From: Plantago ovata
Lineage: Eukaryota > Streptophyta > Magnoliopsida > Lamiales > Plantaginaceae
NCBI GenBank assembly: GCA_028274465.1
Contig: CM051456.1
Location: 124,326,880-124,390,879, forward strand
DNA: 64,000 bases
Direction of reading: 5' to 3'
The notes beneath the pieces are model-generated. The model was given only the letters and a program-made list of their open reading frames with translations. It was not told where the DNA came from and searched no databases. The translations under genes were made by a program, and so were the position numbers. Of the stretch, positions 1-12,714 are shown in pieces; position 1 is the first letter of the stretch, and each line of letters begins with the position of its first letter.

Positions 1-3000
1 AAAACCGGGAAACAATAACAGAGAACAAAACTGGAAACAGACAGAACTGGATGGGGTGTGGTTACCCGAAGAAATATCTGACGTGAGGATATTGTTGCTG
101 AAATGGTGGCTCAACCACCACCTGCAACGAAATCTCCAAGTTTTTCCAGATTCCCCGTTGGTGAACAGTTCTGGTATCTTGTTAGGAGTATTCAAATATT
201 CTGGGGAATGTTGATCATGGCCATCATAACAAGTGGATATCCTATCTCTTTCACACTGAGAAAGTTTCAGGAAGCAAGACGCTAATTCCTTCCATGTGCC
301 ACACAGACCTTGAGAAGCATCCAAGTGTAAAGCTATCATCTCCGCTAGACTTCTTGTTTCATAATCCCCTGCCATCATTTTAGTAGACAAACAAAATAGG
401 TAAACATGCTTTCTTATATTCTTTCAAATTTATAGACCAAAACCGTAGACAACCAAAATAGGTAAACATGCTTCCCTTATAATCTTTCCCATTTATAGAT
501 CAAAACTGGTTCACAATTCCACAATTCGTTAATACAAGGAAATTGTGTAGCAAACTATATTTTAAAACACCTGTGAAATTACATAAAGGAAATGGCTGTG
601 ACACGCCAAATTGATTGAATAGAACAGATTTTGCTTGGAGGACGGTATAGCAAAAGACATCAACTTGAGTGCTTATCCATTGGATCCAGATTAGATTTTA
701 TGGTTCTCTCACCTCAACTGTTACGCGGAAATAATATTGGGGACATTTAGAGGTATGGAATTGGTTACATGGGCGCAAAGTACGTGACAGAATGGTTGAG
801 ACCACCACCTTTCCCAGATAATCATTCCTTCAGTTTCAAGATCCAATTTCTCCTAAAGTTGAACAGACAAATTGGGCATCCTTGACATGGTAGGACATGG
901 TGTTGTTAGCTGATTTAAAGTACTACTATTGGCTTTGAAAAGAAACCTAGTGCAGATTTTATCTATGGAGAAACTTAATAACACGGAGTCAAGCTCCCTA
1001 TTCGTCGGTAGTTTGAACCTAACTAGCTTACCTCACCAGAGTGTTATCCCTCAGAGCTCAGATCCAGAGAAAAATTGCCAGCGTTGTGCATAAAGATTTG
1101 AATGCCACAAACTACTGCACAAGTTCAGTTGCTAGGAAAATAACAGAGTGGGAAAAAGGTATCAACATATTACAAAACATATAGTATACAGGAGTGAGTG
1201 TGACAGATTAAAATGATGTGCACCCATAGACAAGGAAGATAACAGAATAGTAAGATATGCAAATGCCGGGATTATGATACCAATGTAATGCTCATGCATA
1301 AATTATTCATACCCAGAAGTCCAAAAACCTAAACATCAAATTAAACTATCCAAAAATAAAAGCACAATACATAAAGGCTACAAAATATAGTATTAAATCT
1401 GATATCATACCACGTCGATGCATAAGAACAAGCTTTGCCAAGGAGTCTCCACATGTGGGATCCTTCTTCAGTATGTTCTCAAAGCATGTATAAAGTTTGA
1501 CATAATTCCCACCATCAAAATTCTCCAACAAAAGGGCCTTTAGTCTGCACCAGGAGAAAATTAACTCCATGAACAAATATTTTCAAAGATGGAACTGTAC
1601 ATTTAAGGCTGGGCATCATGCTGGAACTCCTGCATATCTGATTGAGGTAACCAGCTTTTTTCACAATGTTTTAGCAGAAAAATAAAAATAAAAATCAGAC
1701 ATTAAATAGAAAAGATAAGCGGCATTAGAAGATAGCCTCCTCTCCAACACGGCTCTAGTAAAAGACATGCCACTGGGATATCAAATACACAGAACAAATC
1801 AGTATGTGATTCCCACATCTACGACGCATTGACACAGGTCTTACAATATGTGCATTCTGGTATTAGCCCAGGATAAACACCATCGTGATCACAAAGTATT
1901 CCTCAAGCTGAAATTTGTACAACCGGGTTTTCATATGTATCTCAATGGTCAACAAATGTCATATTCAGCCTTAGGATCCTGTCTTGTCTGGATCTCTTGA
2001 AAGCACTTATTTGTTTATTTATAAACGTTTTTTGGAATATACAGCAAGAACTTTATAATATTCATTACCTTAATCTGAGTGCCGTATCAGGACTATCAGA
2101 AGAAAATTGTTCAAGTTCATGAAAGGCCTGGTTGACTTCATCTCCAAGAAGCAACAGCTGAAATTAAGTTACAAGAAAATATTAGACACCTAAGAGGATA
2201 AAATATTAGGTGAAGTGTTGTTGCCTCCTAGTTGAAGACTAGATTATAACAAGTGGCAAACAGAAACTCTATTTTGTGCTCCTTGTGTCAAACAGAAAAA
2301 GGATGATTTTTGCCATCGCTGTCCTATTATAGATGATCTGATAGCACCAGCAAAGAGCCAGGAAGTATAAAGAAATCAAACAATTAACATGCACCTCATG
2401 TGGATCTGCTTTCTATAAAGCCGTTGAGAACATGTGAAGAATGAGAAGTGACAATTTGGAAGCAGGAATATATTGAAAATACATCAATTGGCCTAGACGT
2501 TTTGTATTCAAACTGTTAAATCAAGTCAAACTTTACTTGTACATCCTGCCCACATTCGGCTTCAGACTGCCCCTGTACGAGAAACTCCTAGGCATGATTT
2601 TAGAAGTAAGACATGAAATTGTGAAGATAAAATTATGACAAAACGATGAATAACTTCTTCTAGTTTCTCTTTCTTTCTTTTTTCTCCCCAATAGGGAATC
2701 TTGAATTGGTAGAAGATAAATGGATTTTTTACCAAATGATCAAATAATTTGGACCTACTTACCAATTTGAATCACACCACAAAATATACAATTCAGTCTC
2801 ATTAGTTACCATTTGGTCTCAATTTTAGATTGATTCGTAAAAAAGAGAAAGTACCCGGGTACTAAAACTAATGAGATACTAAGTGTCGGGTACTAAAACT
2901 TAATATCGGTAGGGCGCCCGAAGATAAATTAAGCAGCTACTTCCTATTTTATCATCACAAGTTCCATTAAGTACTACTCCCTCCTTTTTCAATATGTTAT

Positions 3001-6000
3001 TTTAGAGTTTTCACACATATTAATACACTTCATTCAAATCGATAATTTTCTAAACTATATTAGCTGAAAGTATGATACTTGGATCAACAGAATAACCTCC
3101 AAATGTCATGAAATTCAACAATTGCATTAATTATGATGAAATTCTTTATTGAAAAATGCAAAACAACATATATTTTTAAATAATGGAAAACCCAAAAGAC
3201 TTTTAAAAAAAGGGAGGGAGCATTTATCATGTTTTGAAGTCTTGAGTTGAGAAGGTAAAGCTTAGAAACCTGAACTTAAGAAAAGAAAATACAATATCAT
3301 TGTCGATTATAGAGGAGTTTGAGGGGTCAATGCTAGGAGAAAACAACTGGGTCCACATGTAATAAATTTAGTCTATTGCGGTAGAAGTAGATTTTGTTGA
3401 GAGGTCTACGGCAAAGATATATTATATTTTAAATCCTTATATTTAAATAAACATACATGTCGTGATACTTCAGTGTGATCTCAAATTATAGCATTTGATA
3501 AACACTAAAAGGGAACAGTTATCAGGACAAGTACAATATTCAAAAGCAAAAAATAAACAAAAAATCATCTTGAGGTAAAAGCTTCACCAAAAGAAAATCA
3601 TACCATACCTGTATCAGCGGGTGGAGGGCCTCAACCACTGGTGGAGTTGAGCACAGAGCAGCTCGCAAGTGCTTCAATGCATTTACATAATCCGAATTCT
3701 GCAATTGTCTGTGATTGCAAATATCATTTTCCAAGTTCTCATGAGACTTCGATACTTTCAAAGGCACCAACCATCTAGGTAAAGCTGTACATTGAAGAAA
3801 ATAAAGAAAGTTTACAACTTGAAATCGGAAGAACAAGAACGAATCTACATCCAGAATAAGTATAAAAACCATCAGGAGATTTTATACAACATAGCTACAG
3901 GTTGATGAGTTGAACAAATTCAAGATGATATCTATTATAGTCAGGATAAACATAAAAATGCCACCTTCATGCACATAAAAATAGTATAAACCATCTGGGG
4001 TTTTATGGAACATGACCACGCGGTTGATGAGTTGATAAATTTCAACAGCTAGAGGGTAAATATAAAGTGTTCATTTATTTCAAGAATTATTAGATAATAA
4101 ACCAACCCCACAGGAAGAGAGTGGCCAGGACAATATCTTGAATATAAAGCACTTTTATTTTGCTACTGTTCTAAACAATCTAGATGAAAGAATTCCAGTT
4201 GACCAAAAGTGCTCTTCAGATCATTATGGAATCATGGAAGTACATATAGCTATATAAGTTCATGAAGATGCGTCTACTAGATGTCAAGATTGCTAGGGAA
4301 AGAAGAGATGTTGCATGCCTAGAAGCTGGGAACTTACGGTATCAGAAGAAAGAAAAAGTATATTTGCAGGGCAGATAAATATTTCATGGACAGATAATGG
4401 TGAACTACACAAGTAGGGGAAGAAAGAGCAAAGAAAGTCTGAGTTCCCACATCATTTGAGAGTCATGATGTAAGATTGAGATAATATAACCAGGCATCCA
4501 TAGTAGGTTCATCATGTTTCACTTGGAAAAGTTGAAAATAACTGAAAGGGCTCGACAACTCACCTTGAGAGTAAAATATAGAGGCATGAAGCTGGTCGTC
4601 GCCATAATTTGGATAGTAATTGTCAGTATGCTCACTTTCCAGCTCAGAATTCACGTCGTCCTCTTGTGGCTGGACATTGGATTGAGAAGCTTCTCTGCTG
4701 AAGTTCTCATTAGTTTCCATATGTTCCCTCTGATCATTAGCATCATCCTCAATTATTTTCCCGTTGGCAATAGAGGTGCCTGAATAACTCTGTGATGGAG
4801 GGCCAGCACTAGCCTCGGGAGGAGCATTGTTCTCGGAAATAGCACTTAGCATCTGATTGCCATACATAGGCTCTTCTGATTGCACAGAAGTTCTGACTGT
4901 ATCAATTTCTGTCAATTTTAATTCTTTCGGAAGTACAGAATACCATCGTTGATAAAATACTAAGCCAACAAGCAAATTTGAGGTAGGGTCACTATCAAAA
5001 CCTTTCATCTGCATGAGACTGAAAAACAATGCAAATCATTCAAATAAACCATGATGCAGTACAGCAAATGATTTGCAACAAAATTGTAAGCACAGAAAAA
5101 ACATTGAAGATTCCTTGCACATCTACATCAATGCACTTTGACTGATGTAAATGAACTACTATAACATTTATGTTCCAGTTAGGAAGGTATAAATTGTTTC
5201 AAGACTAAATAAACGATTGGGTGGAACTTACTCACAAGCAGATTTACGCGCTTCGTCTATCTTACAAGATTGAAGATAAAAAAAAATCAGCTCCCTCTGC
5301 ACCGCAAACCTTTTCTGTCCAGCACCCAATAAACAACATTACTATGAAGTAACTCAAAATTTCATACAATCACACAAACAGAATTACAATCTATTTAAAC
5401 CAATAAAAAACGTTTACTGTATGCACTACACATAAAAAATAGTAAGAGCATTTCATACTAATACAATGGGAGATAATCACTCAGCTTTCATGAAACATAT
5501 ACCTGCGGCAACCAGTTTCTGAGAAGACCTAACTTTCTCATCCATATCTCGAAAACTCTCCGAGCACTTCTAATTTTATCGTTGGTATGCCCACCCTTTT
5601 TACGGCAGAGAATCTCCAATGCAGCCTACAATGAAACTTCATTTAGTCCACCTAATGAACATGTCATAACAACAAAGTGTACTAGTACTAATTGTGACTG
5701 TAAGTCTGTAAACCTATACCAACCCGATATTTGGCACGGTTTCGAGATATAGAGCGGTCTTTCAGAGTCCCAAGGAGCAAGACATTCAAAACACCACTAG
5801 CTTCCTCCCAATTTTGGCGCTTGAACAGCTGATCGAGGAGCTTCCACAGCGTTTTACGGTGCTCCTTCCGCAAGCTCTTGCCACCGGTCCGCAAGCTGCC
5901 AATGCCCTGAGCAAGGCAATAGCTGGGCTTCTTGTTTGCCAGGAGCAAGCACTTTTGTCTTTTGATTTCTTTGTTAGCGGCGTAAACTTCCTCATATTCA

Positions 6001-6095
6001 CGAATTCTTTTTCGAGTTTTGGTTGGGTGAAGGTGAAGCTCTTCGGATTCGAATAGCGGATTCTCTTCCTCTTCGTCACTGTCCACCACCGCCAT
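1..6095 (-). CDS. TAF1A-like RNA polymerase I TBP-associated factor subunit (3' end off window)
   Basis: Predicted subunit of the TBP-containing factor that recruits RNA polymerase I to rDNA in the nucleolus. Phase-consistent exons on the minus strand: 6095-5724, 5625-5503, 5314-5232, 5018-4564, 3784-3609, 2157-2069, 1544-1411 and 368 to beyond base 1. The start at 6095 (MAVVDSDEEEEN) is preferred to an upstream in-frame ATG because it opens the acidic N-terminus I recall for plant homologues. About 600 residues are visible with no stop. The N-terminus is acidic then Lys/Arg-rich, exon 4 carries GLVFYQRWYSVLP followed by a Ser/Glu/Asp-rich low-complexity stretch, and exon 6 has LLLLGDEVNQAF. 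The Trp/Arg-rich C-terminus (TWRFRCRWWLSHHF) fits the family as I remember it. The last exon is open at the window edge, so the true stop is unseen. Family assignment is from memory; exon structure is seen directly. Confidence 0.72.
2977..3220. mobile_element. Stowaway-like MITE in a TAF1A-like intron
   Basis: Terminal inverted repeats CTCCCTCCTTTTT (left) and AAAAAAAGGGAGGGAG (right) bound about 244 bp of AT-rich DNA. A TA precedes the left end, as expected for the TA target preference of Tc1/mariner-type Stowaway elements. The right flank is CA, so the target duplication is not intact. The element lies in the intron between exons 5 and 6. No coding capacity. Confidence 0.65.
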
Positions 6096-8500
6096 TGGTG
6101 CTTCTGAAATAGGAATGATAATGGTCCTGCTCAAAGAAAACCTAAAACGAAATCTTAATTTTAGGTTAAATGGCAACAGGAGAGCTGAGGCATTGAGAAT
6201 TTGGTAGCTGTGGAGGAGAAAGGAGACGGTTGGAACAAAACTAGGGTTCAGTTGAATTTTCTCAACTGATTGGTGTAATTTTTATGTTTCCAGCTGAATT
6301 TTACCGATACCTTTCTCTTTTTTACTAGTAAGTCTTAACTTCTGGATTTGCTCTTCTGTGACGGTATGTACAAATACTCCCGTACAATACTACATAGGAA
6401 ATAATAGAACTTATATAGGCATGACATGATGGCAATTCATTCTTGAAATGTCGCAGTTATAAGCAACTTCTATTAAAATTTGAGATAAGGACCTTTTGGT
6501 TGAGATGGATCACGAGGTAGAGGTCTACGAATTTGGAAAGACACCCGTGCATCTCTTACCCTGTGTTTAGAATACGACGTTGGGGACTTAATGCCTATGC
6601 AATTTTTTTATTAGTAGTTTGTTTTTCTTCTAGAGGCAAATAAATAAATAAATAAAAATAAAAAGCACCCAAACATAAATTTATTAGTAATCATGGATTC
6701 ATAGTGCTTCAAACTTTGTTTCTCTCTCGAAACTTTTTTGATTTCTTTTGGATTTGCTGCTCGTGGGCAACCCACATACATGTTAAATGGTGGGAATAAA
6801 TACCGGGACTTTGCAGTATTTGAACGTTGAATGGCAACTTTGGAACCCATACATGCCTATCGAACCCATATTATATAGTGTTTTAGCAACTTTGGAGATG
6901 TGAGACACAACGAGAAGTTTGCAATATTAGGTTGAATGACTCACATGGAATGAATTTATTACGTGATTAGGACCCGGAAATGGCTAGCCCTTGGAAGCTG
7001 ACACAAATACCCCTTCGCACCGAAGTTCAATCATATCAGCTCAGATTGACTCGGTGCATAAATCTTTAATATGGAAAGTTAGAAATATTATCATCTTTGA
7101 AGGAATAAGTTTTTATAAGATTGACTATCAGTTTCAATTGTCATATTGTAGTGATATAGCCAGAGCTAAAATTACTAATGCCATAGCAATTTGTGCAATT
7201 TTAGGAATGATTAGTGTTTTTAAAAGGTAAATTGCTATGACATTAGTAATTTTAGCCCTGGCTATATCACTAGCATATTGTTAATTAAGAGAAGTTAAGA
7301 AGGATTTCATCATGTAACAACTCTTTAAAAAATGATATTATAAAAATCTTGGTCTTTTGAGATGCCACACCTTCACTGCAAACATCCAAATCCTAAATGT
7401 ATAAATCCTCAACAGTTTCTTCATTACAATTGCATAAAGTACGTATACAAAGGAGTATTACTATTATTATGTATAAACAGGGAAGCAGCGGTAGGTCACA
7501 CACATCCATGAAGAATTTAATCTTGGGTGGAATGTTAATTTTCCAGATCCTGTTGCAAGACCAATTAGGTGTACTATTAGGTTCTTCTATATGGATTTTG
7601 ATAATCTGTTTTGAACAAAGAAAGATACCATCTTTCGTTTCTCCTAAATGAATTTATTTTAGGTGTTAAAGCGACAATTGATATTGAATTGTATTTCAAT
7701 TTACCTATGTTGGATTATTTCAATGTACATTTAAGGATATATTGCCCTAGAATACTTCATTAAATTGTACTATTAAATTGTACTATGATACTTTAAAATT
7801 GTACACAAGTGTGAACGTATAACAATTTAAATTATCGGTAAGAATATGATTTATTCCCAGTCATGTTGAGATGAATCGTACATGGCAAATCCAAAGCAAG
7901 ATATAGCCTCACAATTTGTGACAAGCAAGCCTCCTTGGTCCATTGTTAGTGCATGATGTGATTGTGATTCGTGGTTGATTGCACAAGTGAAGATTATGGG
8001 TCTATGAGCCCACAGTGAACGGCCACAATACCTTCAACATGCGTGGCATACATACCTTTTCCAATTTACTTGATCATCATTTCCATTATTGTAAGAGACA
8101 ATTTCCACTATAATATTCAATTTGTTTCTCACCACAATTTAAATCTATCTTGGGAATGCAGGTTCGCTATAATAACAAAATGGCATAATAATGTTTGGCC
8201 TGATCAGTCGTACATCACATAACAAATAAATGTTCTCTTGTTGTAATTTTGTTACAACTTACAAGGAATGACTATAGACTATAGTGCACAAAAATGTACT
8301 AAAATTTAATTCTTTCAAATTTTGTTAATTACAAAGAAGAACTAGAGTGCACAAAAAAATAAAATTTTGTTCTTTAGTGTAGTTTCTACAAATATAGAGA
8401 CCGAATAAAAACATCAAGTATATAATAGAGTTGTCTTGTAATTTTGCCATTACTATATCAGTTTCACGTTCCTGCCCTCATTAGGAAAAACTGAATCTGC
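6096..8500. other. Divergent intergenic region between TAF1A-like and F-box/kelch genes
   Basis: About 2.4 kb separates the two divergently transcribed genes. The first 200 bases hold the TAF1A-like leader and a TAGGGTTC telobox-like motif near 6242. Apart from the hairpin at 7146-7276 I see no gene. Small open frames here lack coding character. The final 100 bases are pyrimidine-rich and probably begin the F-box gene leader. Confidence 0.6.
7146..7276 (-). ncRNA. Candidate small-RNA hairpin (MIRNA-like or young MITE)
   Basis: Two arms of about 45 bases, roughly 7148-7192 and 7229-7273, are inverted copies around a loop of about 36 bases. There are two differences in the core. Read from the minus strand both become G-U wobbles, so the stem is fully paired; read from the plus strand they are A-C mismatches. 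The asymmetry suggests a minus-strand transcript. The stem is unusually complete for a conserved plant MIRNA but fits a young MIRNA or a foldback MITE. I found no clear target-site duplication and do not recognise a known mature miRNA. Confidence 0.35.
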
Positions 8501-8676
8501 AGTGTTGTTCCCTTTAAATTCTCCATACCTTAGAAAATCTGTCCATCTCTTACCATTCCTATATTTTCTCAGAGCTTTCTCAATCCTTATCCATTTCCCT
8601 TCTCCCCATTTCTTTCTATTTATATTCTCTCTTATCCCACCTCATTGCTTTTCTCTCCTAGCTCCCAGATTCTCAG
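8500..8676 (+). other. Probable 5' leader exon of the F-box/kelch gene
   Basis: A pyrimidine-rich stretch ends in CAG followed by the donor GTAACT at 8677. The next good acceptor (TTTTCTGCAG) ends at 10248, giving a first intron of about 1.57 kb. This is the usual form of a plant leader intron, which often raises expression. Transcript start is not defined; I place it near 8450-8500. Confidence 0.45.
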
Positions 8677-10443
8677 GTAACTAAGATTTCTACCATCTTC
8701 TCATTTTTCTCATGTCATCTGATTTGCACGCCTTTGAACTTGTTGTAATCGAACACCTGTGAAATGTTGTTGTAAAATCTTAGATCTAATGTTATTTCTT
8801 ATCTGTTCATTTTTCTTCGTTTCTGCTGCTATGATTTAACTTGTCGGTGCTTGTGGAAATCTGCAATTCAGCAAAATTTCAAATACTTGATTATTTATTT
8901 ATTTATTTATTTGTTGTATTGTATTTTTCCCCTACAACATATCCTTAATTTGAAGGTGTGCGTGTGGTTGATGCGTGTGAAAAGGAGAACACTAATCTAC
9001 GCTTTATGTCCAAGTAATATACATTCATTAGTCAAGAAATGTTTGTTGTTACCCTTACATGTATTATGCACTGTTGTTGCCTTGTTGGTGGAGTCTTTAA
9101 TTAAGCAAGGTCTTGTTGAGATTGGGTGGAGAAAACAAAGCTGAGGAGAAAGCCAACCCATGATTTTTGAACTGGAGAAACTAGCTATACACTTTTTATG
9201 TGATTGGTTTCTAGTTTAAGCCAATCATAGTGCATAATGTCCATAATTGAAGTTTTACTATAGTTTACTATTTTGATAAAATTAGTCTACGGCTGATAGT
9301 CTTTCTTGGCTTGGTAGTAGAAGTGGCCTTTGGTGGGTGTGTGTAGCTGGTAAATGTGGGGTGGCATAAAGGTCAAACTTTTCATTGATCTACTGGTGTT
9401 TATTATTTAATACTTGGTACTAATCAAGAATTATGTAGCTATCTACCCACTTAGACTTACTTTTGTTAACTTTTATTTATATGGTTTGATATGGTTAGCT
9501 GTTTAACTTGACTAGTCACAGTCAATGAAATTCATTTTCTAGTTCAAGAAGTTGTTATTCTGAAATATCATGTGATAAAAGCTTCAGGCTCATGCTTTAG
9601 AGCTTTAACCAAGATTTGGCCATGAGCTTACAAGGGTGGTAATTATATGGTTGGTTACTGTAATTGCTATGCGATCGGTGTGCTAGCTTAGGGTAGGTGG
9701 CGGAATCATGAGCCAATCGTAATTGATTGATGATTGATCTGTTGCCATTGGTCATTCTTACAAGATCTGTCAGAAATGGATTTTCTGTCTTGGGGGGTAG
9801 TGGGCGGATTGTGGTTGGTGTGTTTGGTTGGTAGCTGAGGTAATTGGGTGAACTTTAGATCTGCCGGTCTTATTGGAGCTATTGGAATAAAAAATGGATT
9901 CTATTAGCTCCCACTAAACTTACATTAACAACATTATTGATTTGTAAGGTTCTGTATGATTAGCTGTAGAATTTGAATGGTCACAGTCAAATCTACTGCT
10001 ATTTTGTAAGGGTATCAAGTTTTCAAATACTATCTCATAAATATTTCTGGGAATCCAATGTTACCAGTTATGTTTCTCTGTTGCGATTTTCCCCGAGTAG
10101 TGAAACACCGGCCTTTTCTTTTCAAGAATATCAAATTCGTGCTATGGCCACACGTAATATTATTGGCATCAATAGATGGTTTTAGCTATTTGTACTTCTA
10201 TTAATCCCATTTCCACTCCCTGTTTTAACTCTTTCCTATTTTCTGCAGGTGGCTGTACATTGCTGAAAAATGGAAGTCACTGGAGGTTAAGCTCTTTAGG
10301 TTATGGCCTTGTTAGGTATTCTGCCTGATTCCCTTGCCTGTCTAGTTTCAGGTGTGATTTCAGTCAGTTATTTGTCTTTGTTTTATGTGAATTTCTAATG
10401 TCAGTTCCTACTTCCTGAATTAAATGTTTTAGGTGCTCAGGAA

Positions 10444-10674
10444 ATGTGTGAGGGAAGAAACTTTACGGCAAAGGTTATAATTGACGTCAATCTTGTTGGT
10501 CCAGAAAAACAAAATCATAGTAGAATCACTGGAATTGGCATGGAATTTGAATCTGGTTCGAGTAAGCACAGAAAATCTTCAGCACACACAGCTCAAGATA
10601 TCCGTTTCGCGACTTCTTTTATGCCTTGGTCTTGTAGAATCCCAATTAGTGAAGAGTTCCGTGAATTTCTTTAA
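10444..10674 (+). other. Upstream ORF of 76 codons in the F-box/kelch leader
   Basis: An ATG-initiated frame (MCEGRNFTAKV...) lies between the leader acceptors near 10248/10432 and the main start at 10758. A further ATG at 10716 is in frame with the main protein. If the leader is retained as drawn, ribosomes meet this uORF first, which would repress the main frame. The peptide matches nothing I recognise, so it may simply be leader sequence. Confidence 0.3.
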
Positions 10675-10757
10675 TCAAGTTCCATATTTTTAAGTCACAT
10701 TGAAGTTTCCATTGAGTGGCATTTGAGTCAATTATGATTGTTCTACCAAATCAAAGG

Positions 10758-12714
10758 ATGCCAGGCCCTTATTCTGTTAAGCGAACCAAGGATTCTGATC
10801 CATGTTTCTTCAAAATGTCCCAACAAGATACTCTGACCACCAAAAGTCACCTGAATTTAGGTTCTGAGGTGGTTAATGATTTACATAGTCTGACTGGATT
10901 GCCTGATGATGTTTCCAAGTACTGCGTTTCTGAGGTGGTTAATGATTTACATAGTCTGATCTTGCCTGGATTGCCTGATGACGTTTCCAAGTATTGCCTC
11001 GCTCTTGTTCCCCGTACTGAATTTCCTGCTATGGGTGCTGTATGTAAGAGATGGAGGTCATTTATCAAAAGTAAAGAATTCATAACTGTTAGAAAACTAT
11101 CTGGTGTGCTCGAAGAATGGCTTTATGTCCTAACGGTGAATAGTGAAGCAAATGAGAACCGCTGGGAGGTTTTGGATTGTTTAGGACACAAGCACCGTCA
11201 GCTCCCACCAATGCCTGGTCCTGTTAGAGCTTGTTCTGGAGTGGTTGTTCTTAATGGAAAGCTTCTTGTTATTGCTGGCTATTCTGTTGTCGATGGAACA
11301 GGATCTGCTTCAGCGGACGTTTATCAATATGATTCTTGCCTCAACAGGTACTTTCTTGTTCTTCGATCATGCAAGGATCTAATTTCCATGCTCTTGGTTA
11401 ATGCTGTCATTATCTTAGATTCTTAATGCATGTGTTACAGATCGAGGATGTTTCTTCACCTAAAAAAAGTAAAATTAAAATTTGTTATGACTATCATGTT
11501 TTATGGGTGAAGATTACTATGTGTTATAGTACTGCAATGGAAAATGGAACTAAATCATGGTAACAGCACATATGTAGTGTTTTCGTATAGCCCAGTTAGC
11601 CTTTTTCTATCCCGACATGGATTGAGCATACTGGTAAATGACATACTTGTTTTCTTTCCTGTACGGGGATGCCGTTTAATTCTGGAAAGCTTAATTGTAA
11701 ACATAAGCTTGCATTAATATCCTGGGCTGTAAATTTTTTACTCATCAAGCTGATAGCTTTTTGTTTTTGATATTTGGTGCATTGAATCAACAATTCAACA
11801 TTCATCATATTTACTTAGATCAATATGACACTGAGTCTGAACGAAAGAAGCTCTAAATAAGAAAGTGATATGGATGGAAAAAGTTGCAACAAGAGGCCTT
11901 TGCAAATTTCCTATTTGGATGAGATACATTGTTCTTGTGGTTGAATTTCATCAAAGATAACATGAAAAATAGTTATTGATGCAATAGATCCTTTCAAGTG
12001 GTATGTATAAATTTCAGCTACTAGGCCTAGGCAAGAATATTCCATTGTTTTTTTGTTGATGATTGATTGAAATATTTCTGTTGAAGTTGGAGCAAGTTAG
12101 CATGCATGAACATTGCTCGCTTCGATTTTGCATGTGCCGTGGTAGATGGAAAGGTCTATGTCGTTGGAGGCTGCGGATCAGACGGAGATATCCTCTCATC
12201 TGCCGAAATGTATGACCCTGATGTGGACAACTGGACTGTGATTGAAAGCATGAGACGCCCCAGGCGTGGATGCTTCGCATGCAGCTTCAATGGAAAGCTC
12301 TTTATAATGGGTGGTCGGTCGAGCTTCACAATTGGAAATTCAAAGTTCGTTGACATATATACCCCCGAGGAACACACATGGTGCCAGATGAAAAACGGGT
12401 GCGTTATGGTTACCGCTCATGCAGTTCTTGGAGGGAAACTCTATTGCATGGAGTGGAAAAACGAACGTAAACTCGCAATCTTTGATCCATCCGATAACTC
12501 ATGGCGCAAGATTCCAGTCCCTGTCAATGGAAGTGCGAGTGTCAGTTTTAGGTTTGGCATTCTGGACGGGAAGCTTTTGTTGTTCCCAGGCCATAATGAT
12601 CCCGGTTCTCATACCCTGTCATACAACCCAAATGCTGCTCCGGGTCCCGAATGGGAAACGTCAGAAATAAAGCCGTCTGGAGTGTGCGTTTGCAGCGTGA
12701 CCATTAAGGCCTGA
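10758..12714 (+). CDS. F-box/kelch-repeat protein (At1g67480-like)
   Basis: Predicted substrate receptor of an SCF (SKP1-Cullin1-F-box) ubiquitin ligase. Two coding exons, 10758-11347 and 12087-12714, are joined by GTACTT and GAAG splice sites that restore CLNSWSKLACMN, giving 405 residues. The start at 10758 (MPGPYSVKR) is preferred because the Arabidopsis homologue, as I recall it, also begins MPG; an in-frame ATG at 10716 would add 14 residues. The F-box is LPGLPDDVSKYCLALVPR...VCKRWR, at about residues 73-115. Kelch blades follow (VYVVGGCGSDG, LFIMGGRSSF, LYCMEWKN), and the C-terminus is SGVCVCSVTIKA. The protein is about 29 residues longer than the roughly 376-residue homologue, mostly from a 22-residue duplication just before the F-box. 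The same family is found next to glucosidase I in Arabidopsis. Confidence 0.88.
10863..10997 (+). repeat. In-frame tandem duplication in the F-box coding region
   Basis: Copy 1 at 10863-10925 and copy 2 at 10929-10997 are nearly identical, both starting TCTGAGGTGGTTAATGATTT. The offset is 66 bp, keeping the frame. Copy 1 lacks 6 bp and reads LTGLPDDVSKYCV; copy 2 keeps the complete LPGLPDDVSKYCLALVPR. The second copy therefore looks like the functional F-box start. Confidence 0.9.

Noticed and set aside
5786..6079. 97-codon minus frame and 80-codon plus frame at 5814-6056
   Set aside because: Alternate-frame shadows of TAF1A-like exon 1.
6991..7230. Frame with LIWKVRNIIIFEG resembling the linker before a LINE RNase H domain
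   Set aside because: Only about a dozen residues resemble the family and the rest overlaps the hairpin; too weak to call.
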